Notes: a model not told the origin generated them from the sequence alone. Positions 25,574 through 34,844 are shown, counted from the stretch's first letter. The stretch: DNA of 64,000 nt from SAR202 cluster bacterium bin127 (GCA_002239045.1 MPNN01000002.1:124001-188000), one strand, 5' to 3'. Program-made: numbers and translations.

Positions 25574-27529
25574 ATGACAACCATCGCACCTTACGGATCT
25601 TGGAAATCGCCAATCGCTGCCGAAATGCTGATCAGCGGCGGCAAGCGTCGTCTGTCCGAAATCAGGTGCGACGGAAACGATATCTATTGGTTGGATGGTC
25701 GACCAAAAGAGGGTGGACGCCAAGTGATCATGCGGCTTTCACCTAGCGGTGCGACGACTGACCTGACGCCGCCGGATTTCAACTCGCGAAACGCAGTACA
25801 CGAGTACGGCGGGGGATCGTACGCGATTAGGGACCGCACGGTCTACTTCACGAACTGGTCGGACCAGAGGATTTACGTTCAGCGTGATGGCCGGGTCCCG
25901 GAGGCTTTGACTGCGGAACCACCGATACCGCGCGGGGCGAGATTCGCCGATCTGACAATAACTGGAAATGGCCAGTATTTGCTGTGCGTGAGAGAGACCC
26001 ATACCGACGACGGTCAAGAGGCAGTCAACGAGATAGTTGCGGTTCATACTGGGACTGGTGCAGTGAAGGTGGTTGCATCTGGTCGCGACTTTTACTGCGC
26101 GCCTCGAGAATGTACCAGTCATGACGGAATCGCATGGACTGAGTGGGACCATCCGAATATGCCTTGGGACGGCAACTCGTTGATGTCAGGTTCCTTCGAC
26201 GGCAATGACGCATCCGTCAGCACCACGGCAGAATTGGTCGGTGGAACCGGGGAGAGTATTGTGCAGCCGAGTTGGGCCAGCAACGGTCTGCTCCATTTCG
26301 TGACCGATCGAACTGGATGGTGGAACATTTATGTGTGGCGGGATGGCGAGATGGCTAATCTCCTCGATGAGGAAAGTGATCACGGTCGTCCTGATTGGCA
26401 GTTCGGTTTTTCCTCGTACGCCCATCTAGTGGATGGAAGAATCGCGCTCGGCAAAGGCGGGGCTACCTCCGGTTCAATCGTGCTGATCGATCCTGGAGCC
26501 AATTCGGCCCAAACGATCAAAATCCCGTTTAGCGAAGTGTCTTACGTGACAGCTAGTCCTGACGGTGGGTCGGTACTTTTCATTGGCGCTTCGCCGACAC
26601 GCGAACCGGCGGTCGTCCGTCTTGAATTGGCAACCGAGAAGTGCGAAACGGTGTACTCGCCGAGCGAAGTTGACGTTGAACCTGGTTATCTTTCTTCGCC
26701 GCAACACGTGGTTTTTCCGACGACCGAAAACGGTGCAGCGCATGCGTACTACTACGAGCCAACAAATCAAGATTTCGCGGCGCCCGACGGCGAGTTGCCC
26801 CCGCTGGTAACTATCTGCCACGGTGGGCCGACGAGTGCATCCGGGACGGGGTTGGATCTATCAACGCATTACTGGACTAGCCGGGGGTTCGCGGTTGTCG
26901 ATGTCAACTATCGCGGTTCTTCCGGATACGGCAAGGTGTATCGCGACGCCCTCAAGGGCAAATGGGGCATCTACGACACCGATGACTGCATCGCGGCAGC
27001 GCAGTACTTGATCGATCAAGGACTGGTCGACAAGGATCGAGTGATCATCCGCGGAGGGTCGGCAGGCGGCTACACCACGATCAATGCGCTCACGTTCCAC
27101 GATTTCTTCGCCGCCGGCGCTGCGCTTTACGGCATCGCGGACCTGATGGTTTTCATCGGCGATACCCACAAGTTCGAGTCTCGCTACCTCGAATCGCTCG
27201 TCGGTCCGTATCCGGCGGAAGCGCAACGTTATCACGACCGTTCAGCGATCAACTTCATGGATCAACTCGCTACCCCGATGATCATCTTGCAGGGATTGGA
27301 GGACGAGATCGTGCCGCCGTCTCAGGCTGAGATCATGGTCGAGGCGCTGGAGTCGAAAGGCTTGCCTTACGCCTATATCGCCTTCCCCGGCGAGCAGCAT
27401 GGGTTCCGTCAAGCTGCCAACATCATTCGAGCACAGGAAGCGGAGTTGTACTTCTACGGGAAGGTCTTAGGTTTCGAACCGGCTGATGAGATTGGGGATG
27501 ATGTGGTCGAGGTCCGAAATCTCGACTGA
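25574..27529 (+). CDS. S9 family peptidase (acylaminoacyl/dipeptidyl peptidase-like)
   Basis: A 651-residue prolyl-oligopeptidase-type enzyme. The first about 400 residues form a beta-propeller (WLDGRP, YGGGSYAI, WSDQRIY and similar strands). The C-terminal alpha/beta hydrolase has CHGGPTS for the oxyanion, DVNYRGSSGYG, the nucleophile Ser496 in RGGSAGGYT, the Asp in LEDEIVPP and the His in GEQHGFR. No signal peptide, so probably cytoplasmic. A damaged copy of its last 115 bp lies at 27961-28075 as part of a tandem duplication. Confidence 0.93.
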   Translation: MTTIAPYGSWKSPIAAEMLISGGKRRLSEIRCDGNDIYWLDGRPKEGGRQVIMRLSPSGATTDLTPPDFNSRNAVHEYGGGSYAIRDRTVYFTNWSDQRIYVQRDGRVPEALTAEPPIPRGARFADLTITGNGQYLLCVRETHTDDGQEAVNEIVAVHTGTGAVKVVASGRDFYCAPRECTSHDGIAWTEWDHPNMPWDGNSLMSGSFDGNDASVSTTAELVGGTGESIVQPSWASNGLLHFVTDRTGWWNIYVWRDGEMANLLDEESDHGRPDWQFGFSSYAHLVDGRIALGKGGATSGSIVLIDPGANSAQTIKIPFSEVSYVTASPDGGSVLFIGASPTREPAVVRLELATEKCETVYSPSEVDVEPGYLSSPQHVVFPTTENGAAHAYYYEPTNQDFAAPDGELPPLVTICHGGPTSASGTGLDLSTHYWTSRGFAVVDVNYRGSSGYGKVYRDALKGKWGIYDTDDCIAAAQYLIDQGLVDKDRVIIRGGSAGGYTTINALTFHDFFAAGAALYGIADLMVFIGDTHKFESRYLESLVGPYPAEAQRYHDRSAINFMDQLATPMIILQGLEDEIVPPSQAEIMVEALESKGLPYAYIAFPGEQHGFRQAANIIRAQEAELYFYGKVLGFEPADEIGDDVVEVRNLD

Positions 27530-27538
27530 AGGCGGAGC

Positions 27539-27892
27539 CTAACTTGTCAACTCGATCATGCGGTTGACGAAACGCCGTACGAGTTCGCGATGTTCCTCGA
27601 AATTCTCTTCGCTCAAGAAACCGTGGTAAAAATTGACATGCAAAGTTTCCGCGTGCTTGAAGAGCGAGAATAGTCCCGGTTCTTCAAGTTCGTCTTCTAG
27701 CCTCAGAACGAAACTCTTGATTTTGCGGTGACCGTTGGCGTCGATGTCGCGGTTTTGCATCTCGGCGACCACGGCATGCGTCGCAGCACCCCACAGCTTT
27801 TCAGAGGCTTGGAGGATATCGCCATCGTCATATTCGCGATCGGCGTCGAGGAGGAATTGCTGAGCGGTTTCGATGTGGTCAGTTGCTAACAT
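27539..27892 (-). CDS. HEPN-like (PaREP1-type) protein, copy A1
   Basis: A 117-residue all-helical protein. ILQASEKLWGAATHAV and LHVNFYHGFLSEENFEEH match the PaREP1/HEPN-type family, small helical proteins found in variable copies in archaea and some bacteria. Residues 1-37 are almost identical to the gene at 28085-28438, but the middle differs strongly. It is convergent with the S9 peptidase (stop codons 10 bp apart). No RNase motif R-x4-6-H is evident. Function unknown; a nucleic-acid or toxin-antitoxin role is a guess from the HEPN fold. Confidence 0.8.
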   Translation of the reverse strand: MLATDHIETAQQFLLDADREYDDGDILQASEKLWGAATHAVVAEMQNRDIDANGHRKIKSFVLRLEDELEEPGLFSLFKHAETLHVNFYHGFLSEENFEEHRELVRRFVNRMIELTS

Positions 27893-27960
27893 ATGTAATC
27901 CAAAGGCGCGGAAAGTTGTTCGTTTACCTGTTGAATCCTAGCATGCACCCTGCATAGGCA

Positions 27961-28075
27961 GCTGCCGATACCATTAGAACGCAAGAGGCGGAGTTGTATT
28001 TCTACGGGGGTGTTGGGTTTCGAGCCAGCTGATGACATCGGCGATGATGTAGTAGACGTTAGAAACCTCGACTAG
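27961..28075 (+). pseudogene. Duplicated 3' end of the S9 peptidase gene
   Basis: This stretch repeats the last part of the peptidase gene (GCTGCC..., QEAELYFYG, then FEPAD.IGDDVV.VRNLD and a stop) with several substitutions and a two-base deletion after TTCTACGGG that shifts the frame. It sits immediately before the second HEPN-like gene in the same arrangement as the true gene end before the first. It marks the edge of a tandem duplication of about 550 bp and cannot encode a useful protein. Confidence 0.85.
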
Positions 28076-28084
28076 GCGAAGGCT

Positions 28085-28438
28085 CTAACCCGTCAATTCA
28101 ATCATTCGCTCGACGAACCAGATCACTCGTCGGCGATGATTCAAGAAATCCGCATCATCCAGGTCGCCGTTGTAGAAGTTCCTGTGTAACCCTTGGGCCG
28201 CGATGAACCAATCGGCGAGCGAAGGAGACTCAAACTCATCCGCGAGGGCGTTGACTGCTTCAACGGTTTGCCGGTGCGTCCTTACCGGCATTTCTCGCCG
28301 CTTCATCTCAGCAATAACAACATGTGACGCAGCACCCCACAGCTTTTCCGAGGCTTGGAGGATATCGCCAGCTTCATATTCTCGGTCGGCGTCGCGGAGG
28401 AATTGCTGAGCGGTTTCGATGTGGTCAGTCGCGAGCAT
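28085..28438 (-). CDS. HEPN-like (PaREP1-type) protein, copy A2
   Basis: A 117-residue paralogue of the gene at 27539-27892. The N-terminus MLATDHIETAQQFL and the ILQASEKLWGAASHVV helix are shared, and LHRNFYNGDLDDADF is the C-terminal family motif. The middle (residues 45-80) has diverged. Arose with copy A1 by tandem duplication, together with the scrap of peptidase gene. Same uncertainty about function. Confidence 0.8.
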   Translation of the reverse strand: MLATDHIETAQQFLRDADREYEAGDILQASEKLWGAASHVVIAEMKRREMPVRTHRQTVEAVNALADEFESPSLADWFIAAQGLHRNFYNGDLDDADFLNHRRRVIWFVERMIELTG

Positions 28439-28508
28439 GTTTGCTCCAAAATCGAAGATAATCGGATATTTTCGCGTTAAATCCTAGCATGTGCCATTTC
28501 TGAACAAG

Positions 28509-28539
28509 CGATCCTAACGCCCAGTGGGCGTTAGGATCG
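28509..28539 (-). terminator. 14-bp perfect hairpin after the DHDPS-like gene
   Basis: CGATCCTAACGCCC and GGGCGTTAGGATCG are perfect complements around AGT. It lies 30 bp after the stop of the minus-strand gene at 28569 and could terminate it, but only CTTGTTC follows on that strand. It may instead be a repeat element. Confidence 0.5.
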
Positions 28540-28568
28540 AACGTCCTGCAAGTTGGAAGGCGGTTGTG

Positions 28569-29531
28569 TTAACCGGCGGCGATTGCACCGGTGTGTCGTG
28601 TCGTCAAACGGGGCACTCCACACTCGGTTAGGAAGACTTCCAACTCGTCACGGAGAAGTTGCGATGCTCGGACTGAAGGCGGGCGAGGAGGTCCAGCCTT
28701 GAGGCCGACAGCCTCCATGGCGGATTTGATGAACGGCCCTTCACCTCCAGTCATGGCGGCCACTTTCGAGCGCCATTCTGTCCATCTCCACTTGAAGTCG
28801 GCGAGCCGCTGTCGTGCCGCTTCGTAATCACGTTGCTCGAGCAGGTTCCAGATTTCTGCGGGATACTCTGGCCAGAAGCCGCTGAGGTGGGTTATGAATC
28901 CACGTGCCCCCATAATGTGGCTGAAGATCTGCTGACCAGAGTTGTCGATGCAGACGAGCCGGTTGGCGAGAGCGGACAGGCCTTGTCGGTAATGCGCTTC
29001 GTTGGGCGATGACCACTTGAGCGCCCGTACGGTATCGATGTCGGCAAGGTCACTCAAGAGGCTCATGCTCATGGTCAGACCTTCCCACCAGGTGTGGTAG
29101 ATCATGATTGAGACGTCGGACTCGTTGGCTACGAGCTCGAAGAGTCGGTAGGCATCGCCTTCCGTCGGTTCGTAGTAGTAGGTTGGTCCAACTTGGACTC
29201 CGCCTAGTCCGGTTTCGTGGGCGTGGTTGGCGAGTTCGAGGATGACCCGGTAGTCGGTGTGTTGGACGCTGCTCAGAACCGGAGCTTCACCGTCGGCGGC
29301 TTCCATCGCGGCGGTCATCACGGCTTTGCGCTCGTCCACGTTCATCGTGGGATGCTCACCGCCAGCGCCACCTACCAGCAACGTACCTTGACCGGTGTGG
29401 ACGCCATTTTCGACCATGTAGCGGATGTTGGTCTGGAGGGCGTCTAGGTCTAAAGAGTAGTCTTCATTGAACGGAGTTGCGACTGCGACCATGGGCCCGC
29501 AGAGCCAATCTCGGATGTTTTCTGCTTGCAA
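28569..29531 (-). CDS. Dihydrodipicolinate synthase/N-acetylneuraminate lyase family protein
   Basis: A 320-residue class I aldolase-like TIM barrel. It starts with WLCGPMVAVATPFNEDYSLD, the normal DHDPS entry. VGGAGGEHPTMNVDERKAV stands in for the usual GTTGE-L-x-xER region, and VQVGPTYYYEP is the strand before the active site. MIYHTWWEGL replaces the usual YN-P motif, and ALKWSSPNE carries the Schiff-base Lys. It probably does not make dihydrodipicolinate; a sugar-acid or other 2-oxoacid aldolase or hydratase is more likely. TTG 29531 is chosen because GAGG lies eight bases upstream; the frame opens at TTG 29570. Confidence 0.78.
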   Translation of the reverse strand: MQAENIRDWLCGPMVAVATPFNEDYSLDLDALQTNIRYMVENGVHTGQGTLLVGGAGGEHPTMNVDERKAVMTAAMEAADGEAPVLSSVQHTDYRVILELANHAHETGLGGVQVGPTYYYEPTEGDAYRLFELVANESDVSIMIYHTWWEGLTMSMSLLSDLADIDTVRALKWSSPNEAHYRQGLSALANRLVCIDNSGQQIFSHIMGARGFITHLSGFWPEYPAEIWNLLEQRDYEAARQRLADFKWRWTEWRSKVAAMTGGEGPFIKSAMEAVGLKAGPPRPPSVRASQLLRDELEVFLTECGVPRLTTRHTGAIAAG

Positions 29532-29581
29532 TTTATCGTCCTCTTGTGTGGTTCTGAGTCGCGTTGGCAATTGACTCTATA

Positions 29582-30124
29582 TCAGCCGATGATGGCTTTC
29601 CACTCGCGCCGCAGAATGCCGTAGTAGTGGTAGTCCTGACGCACGCCTCGGTTGACCCCCTGGCTCCGCAAGGTGCCTTCCCGTGTCATGCCGATCTTCT
29701 CCATCACCCGCCACGAGCCGATGTTCTCGACGTCTGCCCAGGAGTAGACCTTTTCCAATCCAAATTCCTCGAATCCCCAATTTAGGACCGCCTGCGCCGC
29801 CTCAGTCATCAAGCCTTGATTCCAGTGCGTCGGCGACAAACCATAGTGCAACGAAGCCACTGAGATTGGGGTTTCAATGTTCAAGTCGACGGCTCCGACT
29901 ACGGTGCCTTGGTGTTCAATGGCAAAACTCGGCGTTTCGCTTAGGTTTCGCAAAACGTTTCGGGCGACGAACTCCTCCGCGTCCTTTTTTGTGTATGGGA
30001 TTGGTAGTGGTAGGAAGCGCGAAAATTCGGAGCCGCTCGCGTATGCGAGCACATCTTCCACGTCGTTGAACGCGAAAGGTCTCAGGATGAGGCGTTGAGT
30101 GCGAATTGTTGTGGTCTCGGTCAT
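29582..30124 (-). CDS. GNAT N-acetyltransferase (RimJ/RimL-like), copy 1
   Basis: A 180-residue acetyltransferase. TQRLILRPFAFNDVEDVLAY is the typical N-terminus, SLHYGLSPTHWNQGLMTEA is the acetyl-CoA binding strand and loop, and YSWADVENIGSWRVMEKIGM is the C-terminal signature. Substrate may be a protein N-terminus or a small amine. Its closest relative is the next gene, with which it shares over half of its residues. The flanking DNA is also repeated, so the pair comes from a tandem duplication. Confidence 0.86.
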   Translation of the reverse strand: MTETTTIRTQRLILRPFAFNDVEDVLAYASGSEFSRFLPLPIPYTKKDAEEFVARNVLRNLSETPSFAIEHQGTVVGAVDLNIETPISVASLHYGLSPTHWNQGLMTEAAQAVLNWGFEEFGLEKVYSWADVENIGSWRVMEKIGMTREGTLRSQGVNRGVRQDYHYYGILRREWKAIIG

Positions 30125-30202
30125 CGAGCTGTCAGCCTTCCGCCATCCAGCGAATCTTTGTCCTCATTCTGGTTCTGAGTCGCTTTGGAGATTGACTTCA
30201 TA

Positions 30203-30745
30203 TCAGCCATTGGGGGCTTTCCACTCGGAGCGCGAAACGCCGTAGACGTGACATTCCTGAGGCAGTCCTGAGTTGACTCCTTGACTTCGCAACGTCCCTT
30301 CGCGCGTCATACCGATCTTCTCCATCACGCGCCACGAACCTACATTTTCGACATCCATCCGAGAACAGACCTTCAGCAGTCCGAGCTCTTCGAACCCCCA
30401 ACCCACGACAGCCGTCACGGCCTCGGTCATCAATCCACGGTTCCAGCACGGACGGGCTATCGAGTAACGCAACGAGGCGATCGAAAGCGCTTTTTCAATT
30501 GTCAGCTTAACGCTGCCAACAACTACGCCGTCGAACTCAATCGCGAACCTAGGTCTGTCATCCCAGTTCTTCAAAATCTGACGAGTCACGAACTCTTCAG
30601 CATCCCTGACAGTGTATGGGCTCGCAACCGGCAAAAATCTCGCCCATTCGGTATCGGAGGCGTAGTCGAGGACATCGTTGACGTCTTCGATCATGAACGG
30701 CCTCAACACTAAACGTCGAGTGTGTAGCGTCGTGGGAGCGCTCAC
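30203..30745 (-). CDS. GNAT N-acetyltransferase (RimJ/RimL-like), copy 2
   Basis: A 180-residue paralogue of the preceding gene, same length and motif order: TRRLVLRPFMIEDVNDVLDY, SLRYSIARPCWNRGLMTEA and CSRMDVENVGSWRVMEKIGM. Start is GTG 30745, seven bases from the E2 stop, so it may be co-transcribed with the acyltransferase gene upstream. Substrate unknown. Confidence 0.86.
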   Translation of the reverse strand: MSAPTTLHTRRLVLRPFMIEDVNDVLDYASDTEWARFLPVASPYTVRDAEEFVTRQILKNWDDRPRFAIEFDGVVVGSVKLTIEKALSIASLRYSIARPCWNRGLMTEAVTAVVGWGFEELGLLKVCSRMDVENVGSWRVMEKIGMTREGTLRSQGVNSGLPQECHVYGVSRSEWKAPNG

Positions 30746-30752
30746 AACGCCC

Positions 30753-31967
30753 CTACCCCTCCGCCATCCACTCCGGCGCAGCCAAATTCCTCACCACCGC
30801 CTGCAAAAACTCGGCGGCCGGTGCGCCGTCCCAGGCTCGGTGGTCGAATGTCAGGGAGAAGTAGCCGATGGAGCGGACTTCGATTTCTTCGTTCTGCTTC
30901 GGGCCGGATTTGGTGACGGTGGGTTGTTGGATCACGCGGCCGATTCCGAGGATGCCGACTTCTGGTGGGTTGATGAGCGGGGTGAAGTTTTCTACATCGT
31001 AGGATGCTAGGTTGGTCAGCGAGAAGGTGCTGCCGGAAAGTTCGGCGACGCGCAGTTCGTTCGACTTCGACTTTCGGACGAGGTCGCGGACTGCCAAGGC
31101 GAGTTCGAGTGGAGACTTCGACTCGGCGTCTCGTATCACCGGGACGAGCAAACCGTCTGGGACAGCCAGCGCAAAGCCGAGGTTGATGGTGTCGAAGATC
31201 TGGACCTCTTTATCGGTGATGTGTGCGTTTGCGAGAGGGTGATCTTTGAGGGCCTTGACCGTGGCTGCTATCGCGAGGTCTTGGTACTGGGGTCGCACTC
31301 GAGATCGGCGCCACTCGCGGGTTAGTTGGCGCTGTATGGCGACGGCTTCGGTGACATCGCCGGTGGTGTTGAGGGTGACGAGGGCGGCGGATGCGCTTTC
31401 AGACATGCGGCGGGCGATGACGCCTCGGATGCCGGTTAGCGGGATGGTGCGACTCGGTTCCATGCCGACGTCGGAGGTTGTAGTTCCGCCTTCTGCCGCG
31501 GCTCGGACATCGTCTTCGGTGACTCTGCCGCTGGGGCCGGTTCCCGATTCGATGGTGTCGAGATCGACGTTCAGTTCTCGTGCGAGGCGCCGGGCTCGAG
31601 GTGTGACTACTAGCCCGCCTCGTCCGCGCCTAGCGGTTGCGCCTTGGCGCAAGGGTCGGGATGAGCGCGATGCGCGGGATGGGCGTTGGGGTGGTGCCTC
31701 TTCGGCGGGTAGGTCGCTGGAGGATTCTCCGGATTCGAGTAGCAATCCGAGGATGGTGCCGACCGGGACCGTCTTGCCCTCTTCGACGATGATGCGACCG
31801 AGGGTGCCATCGGCGGTGGCTTCTACTTCTGCGCTGACCTTGGTCGATTCGATCTCGACAAGGGGTTCGCCTTTGACGATCGGGTCACCGACGGACTTGA
31901 GCCATCGGACGACTTGTCCCTCGTTCATTCCCATGCCCCACTGCGGAAGAATTATGTTACCCGGCAT
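30753..31967 (-). CDS. 2-oxo acid dehydrogenase E2 acyltransferase
   Basis: A 404-residue dihydrolipoamide acyltransferase. Residues 1-80 form the lipoyl domain with the lipoylated Lys43 in EIESTKVSAEV. A Ser/Arg-rich linker follows, then the E1/E3-binding domain (VTPRARRLARELNVDLDTIE, SGRVTEDDV). The catalytic domain from about 180 has the active His in LTFDHRAWDGAPAAEFL. E1 and E3 genes are not beside it. Substrate specificity (pyruvate, acetoin or branched-chain) cannot be set from sequence alone. Confidence 0.92.
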   Translation of the reverse strand: MPGNIILPQWGMGMNEGQVVRWLKSVGDPIVKGEPLVEIESTKVSAEVEATADGTLGRIIVEEGKTVPVGTILGLLLESGESSSDLPAEEAPPQRPSRASRSSRPLRQGATARRGRGGLVVTPRARRLARELNVDLDTIESGTGPSGRVTEDDVRAAAEGGTTTSDVGMEPSRTIPLTGIRGVIARRMSESASAALVTLNTTGDVTEAVAIQRQLTREWRRSRVRPQYQDLAIAATVKALKDHPLANAHITDKEVQIFDTINLGFALAVPDGLLVPVIRDAESKSPLELALAVRDLVRKSKSNELRVAELSGSTFSLTNLASYDVENFTPLINPPEVGILGIGRVIQQPTVTKSGPKQNEEIEVRSIGYFSLTFDHRAWDGAPAAEFLQAVVRNLAAPEWMAEG

Positions 31968-32071
31968 TAGCTGACGTTGTCCCTGATTTGACGGCGTTTG
32001 TTAGATGAAATCCGAGAAATCATCTTAACAGCAGGGTATACCGACGAACGGGTGACTCTGGCGATTTGAAG

Positions 32072-33418
32072 CTAACCAGTCCGTCGGACGGCCATGCGGC
32101 GTACTCGGTTGTGTGCGGCTTGTCGGACTTTTGCGGCTACTCTGGTTCGGGATTCCATGGTCAAGGTGAGGGGTATCGCGATGAGCATCATGAAGGCCAT
32201 GATGGCGTAGGCGGGTCGGTAGGAATCGGTGAAATCGTACATGAGCCCGACGAATAGTGGTCCGATGGTGCCGAAGATTGCGCTGACGGAGCTCGCGATG
32301 CCGACGACGGACCCGTAGCTTCGCCGTCCGAAGTAGTCGGCGAGAATGGCGAGCCGGAGCGGTATGGAGGCACCGAAACCGAGTCCGAAGCCGAGGACGA
32401 ATATCGGTAGCGGGATGAGACCCCATTCGATACCGAGGAAGGTGTGGTTGATGAGTGCGAGCGCGCCGACGCCTAGCATCTGGATTAGGAATGAGAGAGT
32501 CAGGAGGATCTTCTTGTCGAAACGGTCGCCGATGAATCCGATGCTGACGCGACCTAGAATGTCGCCGACGGCGACGGCCCCGGCGGCGGTTGCGGCGAGC
32601 CACGCGCCGATTTCGTAATCGATGAGGGCTGGCAGGTGGAAGAGGTTGGTTGAGCTGACGAGTTGTCCGACGCTGACGGCTATGGAGATCTGCCAGAAGG
32701 CACGGAGGCGGAGCACCTCGCGGACACCAATGGAGATTTCGCGCACGGGTCGGCGCATGCCTCCACTTCCGTCAGCGACTCGCAGCTCGGCATCGCCGTC
32801 GGGGAGTTGTCCGTAATCTTCAGGTCGGCGGCGCATCATCATTGCGACGGGGATGCCGATAATCCAGAATCCGACGCCGACGGCGAACAATACCGGTCGC
32901 CAGGTGTACGTGTCGATGGTCCAGACAAGTAATGGCAGCGCGACGGCGCCAACAGCGGAGAAGGTCATGAGTGTCGAGAACGCCTTGGCACGACGGCGGA
33001 CAAACCAGTTTCCGACGGTTGCGACGAAGACGATGAAGGTTCCGAACGACATTCCGAGTGCGAGCAGGAGCACCGCACCGTAGAAATGCCATAGGGTCTG
33101 CATCTGGCTCATGAGGATGAATCCGAAGCCGGTGACGATGACTCCGAACATCATGACGCGCTTAGGCCCGAATTTGTCGAGCATCACGCCGACGAAGGGT
33201 GAGATGAGTCCGCTCTCGCCGCGTTGGATAGAGACGGCGGCGGCAAAGACGCCGTGACTCCATCCGGTGGTGTTGAGGATGGGATCTACGAATGCTTGGA
33301 ATCCGCGCCAGAATACTGCGGACGCGTAGAACTGAGTAAGACCGCCGCCGAGAACGATCCACCAACCGTAGAAGATGTTGGTTGGGCGTTTTTTAAGCGA
33401 CGCGATGGCTCCCGATGA
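32072..33418 (-). CDS. MFS transporter without a canonical start codon
   Basis: From GTG 33187 the protein would have 371 residues, but the frame is open to 33427. The extra residues (SSGAIASLKKRPTNIFYGWW, then SAVFWRGFQAF) align with the N-terminus of the paralogue at 34957-36318. That stretch contains no ATG, GTG or TTG; the codon aligned with the paralogue's ATG is TCA at 33416-33418. The family is OxlT/monocarboxylate-like MFS with motif RPEDYGQLPDG in the central loop. Either translation starts at ATC or another rare codon, or the gene has lost its start and uses GTG 33187 as a shortened protein lacking the first two membrane helices. Start given is the homology-based one. Confidence 0.7.
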   Translation of the reverse strand, partial: SSGAIASLKKRPTNIFYGWWIVLGGGLTQFYASAVFWRGFQAFVDPILNTTGWSHGVFAAAVSIQRGESGLISPFVGVMLDKFGPKRVMMFGVIVTGFGFILMSQMQTLWHFYGAVLLLALGMSFGTFIVFVATVGNWFVRRRAKAFSTLMTFSAVGAVALPLLVWTIDTYTWRPVLFAVGVGFWIIGIPVAMMMRRRPEDYGQLPDGDAELRVADGSGGMRRPVREISIGVREVLRLRAFWQISIAVSVGQLVSSTNLFHLPALIDYEIGAWLAATAAGAVAVGDILGRVSIGFIGDRFDKKILLTLSFLIQMLGVGALALINHTFLGIEWGLIPLPIFVLGFGLGFGASIPLRLAILADYFGRRSYGSVVGIASSVSAIFGTIGPLFVGLMYDFTDSYRPAYAIMAFMMLIAIPLTLTMESRTRVAAKVRQAAHNRVRRMAVRRTG

Positions 33419-33569
33419 TCTTTTGGATTACGAATTCCGGGGCGCGTTCGTGCGCGGGTTGATGCCCCTGATGCGTGAATCAGGATATCGCGCTGGGGTG
33501 TTGGGAATCTCGGATTCGGGTGCGATTCGGAGGTGAAATAAGGTGTGGGGTTTTGGAGGTTTGAGACGG

Positions 33570-34844
33570 TCAGGCGCGGTTTAGGAGGCGAATTCTGGCG
33601 GCTACGCGGGATTGGGGTTCGATTGTGAAGACGAGAAATGCAGCAATTATCAAAGCAGTCAATCCCAAACCGAATCGTGCGACGTCATGTCCTACGATTT
33701 CGTACACGTAGAAAGTCAAGAGCGAGGAGAATTTGCTTACGACTGTATGGACTGCGATCGCCGTGCCCACGACAACGCCGAAATTGCGTCTACCGAGAAA
33801 GTCCGCAAGGATCGCGAACTGAAGGAACAAAATTGCCGTGTGAGCGATTGACCTGACGACGACGACGACGAAATAAATCGGGAGTTCAAAGGAAAAGCCA
33901 TCAATCAGGTAGATGACAATGAGCCCGGCGTAGGCAACAGTCAGCGAGGCGAACGACGCCAAGATCAATACCCTGTTGCTAATGCGAAAGCTGATGAAAC
34001 CTATGGCCACGATTCCAACTGTGGCTAAGCACACAGCCAGATACGAGAAACGGAAAATTCCCAACAACCTCCCCAAATACAAACCGATGTAGTTTTCAGT
34101 TTCAATCGGCTGCGCGGTCACAGCGATAAGCACTAAGCCGACTGCCAATGTGAGTTGCCAGAATGCCGGGATTCGAACCGCGGAACGTGCTGTGGCAGAG
34201 AGCTTTCGGCGCGGGCGGCGGCGATCGTCGCCGTGCATCATGGCACCGTCTGGTAGCAAGGCGTGGTCTTCAGGTTGACGTCGCATTATCAGAGCGACTG
34301 GGATTCCAACCACCAAAACGGTGACACCAGCGACGATCGCCGTGGTTTGCCATCCGTATGAGCGGATCACATCGATCGTGTCAAGTGAAAACACCCCCGC
34401 GAAAGCCGAGCATGCCGAGACGATCGCAAACGCAAGAACGCGTTTGCGAACAAACCATTTTCCGAGCGTACCGATTACAACGACGCTAGTGATCGATAGG
34501 AATCCGATCCCGATGATCCACAAGGCGGCGTGCATCTGAAGTTCATTCTGGACTTGGGTGATCAAGAGCAACGAGATTCCTGAAGCCAAGACAGATGCCA
34601 GCATGATTAGTCTCGGGCCGTATCGATCGAGAAGGAGTCCGACAACAGGTGCGATGACTAAGCCTGAGATCAAGCCAAATAGGAGCGATTTCTCGGATAT
34701 CAACGAGATTAGAAGAAAGGAGTTCGTTCGATAGAAAGGATCGGATTTCACGAACCAATCTTGGATGGCTGATGTGAAGGTCAGGTTGTCATGCAACGAC
34801 GCTAAGGCCGCGATGAATGAAAATACCGCTGCGCCGACCAGCAT
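33570..34844 (-). CDS. MFS transporter, divergent paralogue
   Basis: 424 residues from ATG 34844. The conserved N-terminal FYGWW motif of this MFS group lies directly upstream in frame (PKKFYGWW before ATG), again without any ATG, GTG or TTG back to the previous stop region, so the true start is uncertain. Central loop RRQPEDHALLPDG and DRYGPRLIML match the neighbours, but identity is low. Substrate unknown, probably a carboxylate or similar anion. Middle member of three adjacent MFS genes. Confidence 0.7.
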   Translation of the reverse strand: MLVGAAVFSFIAALASLHDNLTFTSAIQDWFVKSDPFYRTNSFLLISLISEKSLLFGLISGLVIAPVVGLLLDRYGPRLIMLASVLASGISLLLITQVQNELQMHAALWIIGIGFLSITSVVVIGTLGKWFVRKRVLAFAIVSACSAFAGVFSLDTIDVIRSYGWQTTAIVAGVTVLVVGIPVALIMRRQPEDHALLPDGAMMHGDDRRRPRRKLSATARSAVRIPAFWQLTLAVGLVLIAVTAQPIETENYIGLYLGRLLGIFRFSYLAVCLATVGIVAIGFISFRISNRVLILASFASLTVAYAGLIVIYLIDGFSFELPIYFVVVVVRSIAHTAILFLQFAILADFLGRRNFGVVVGTAIAVHTVVSKFSSLLTFYVYEIVGHDVARFGLGLTALIIAAFLVFTIEPQSRVAARIRLLNRA

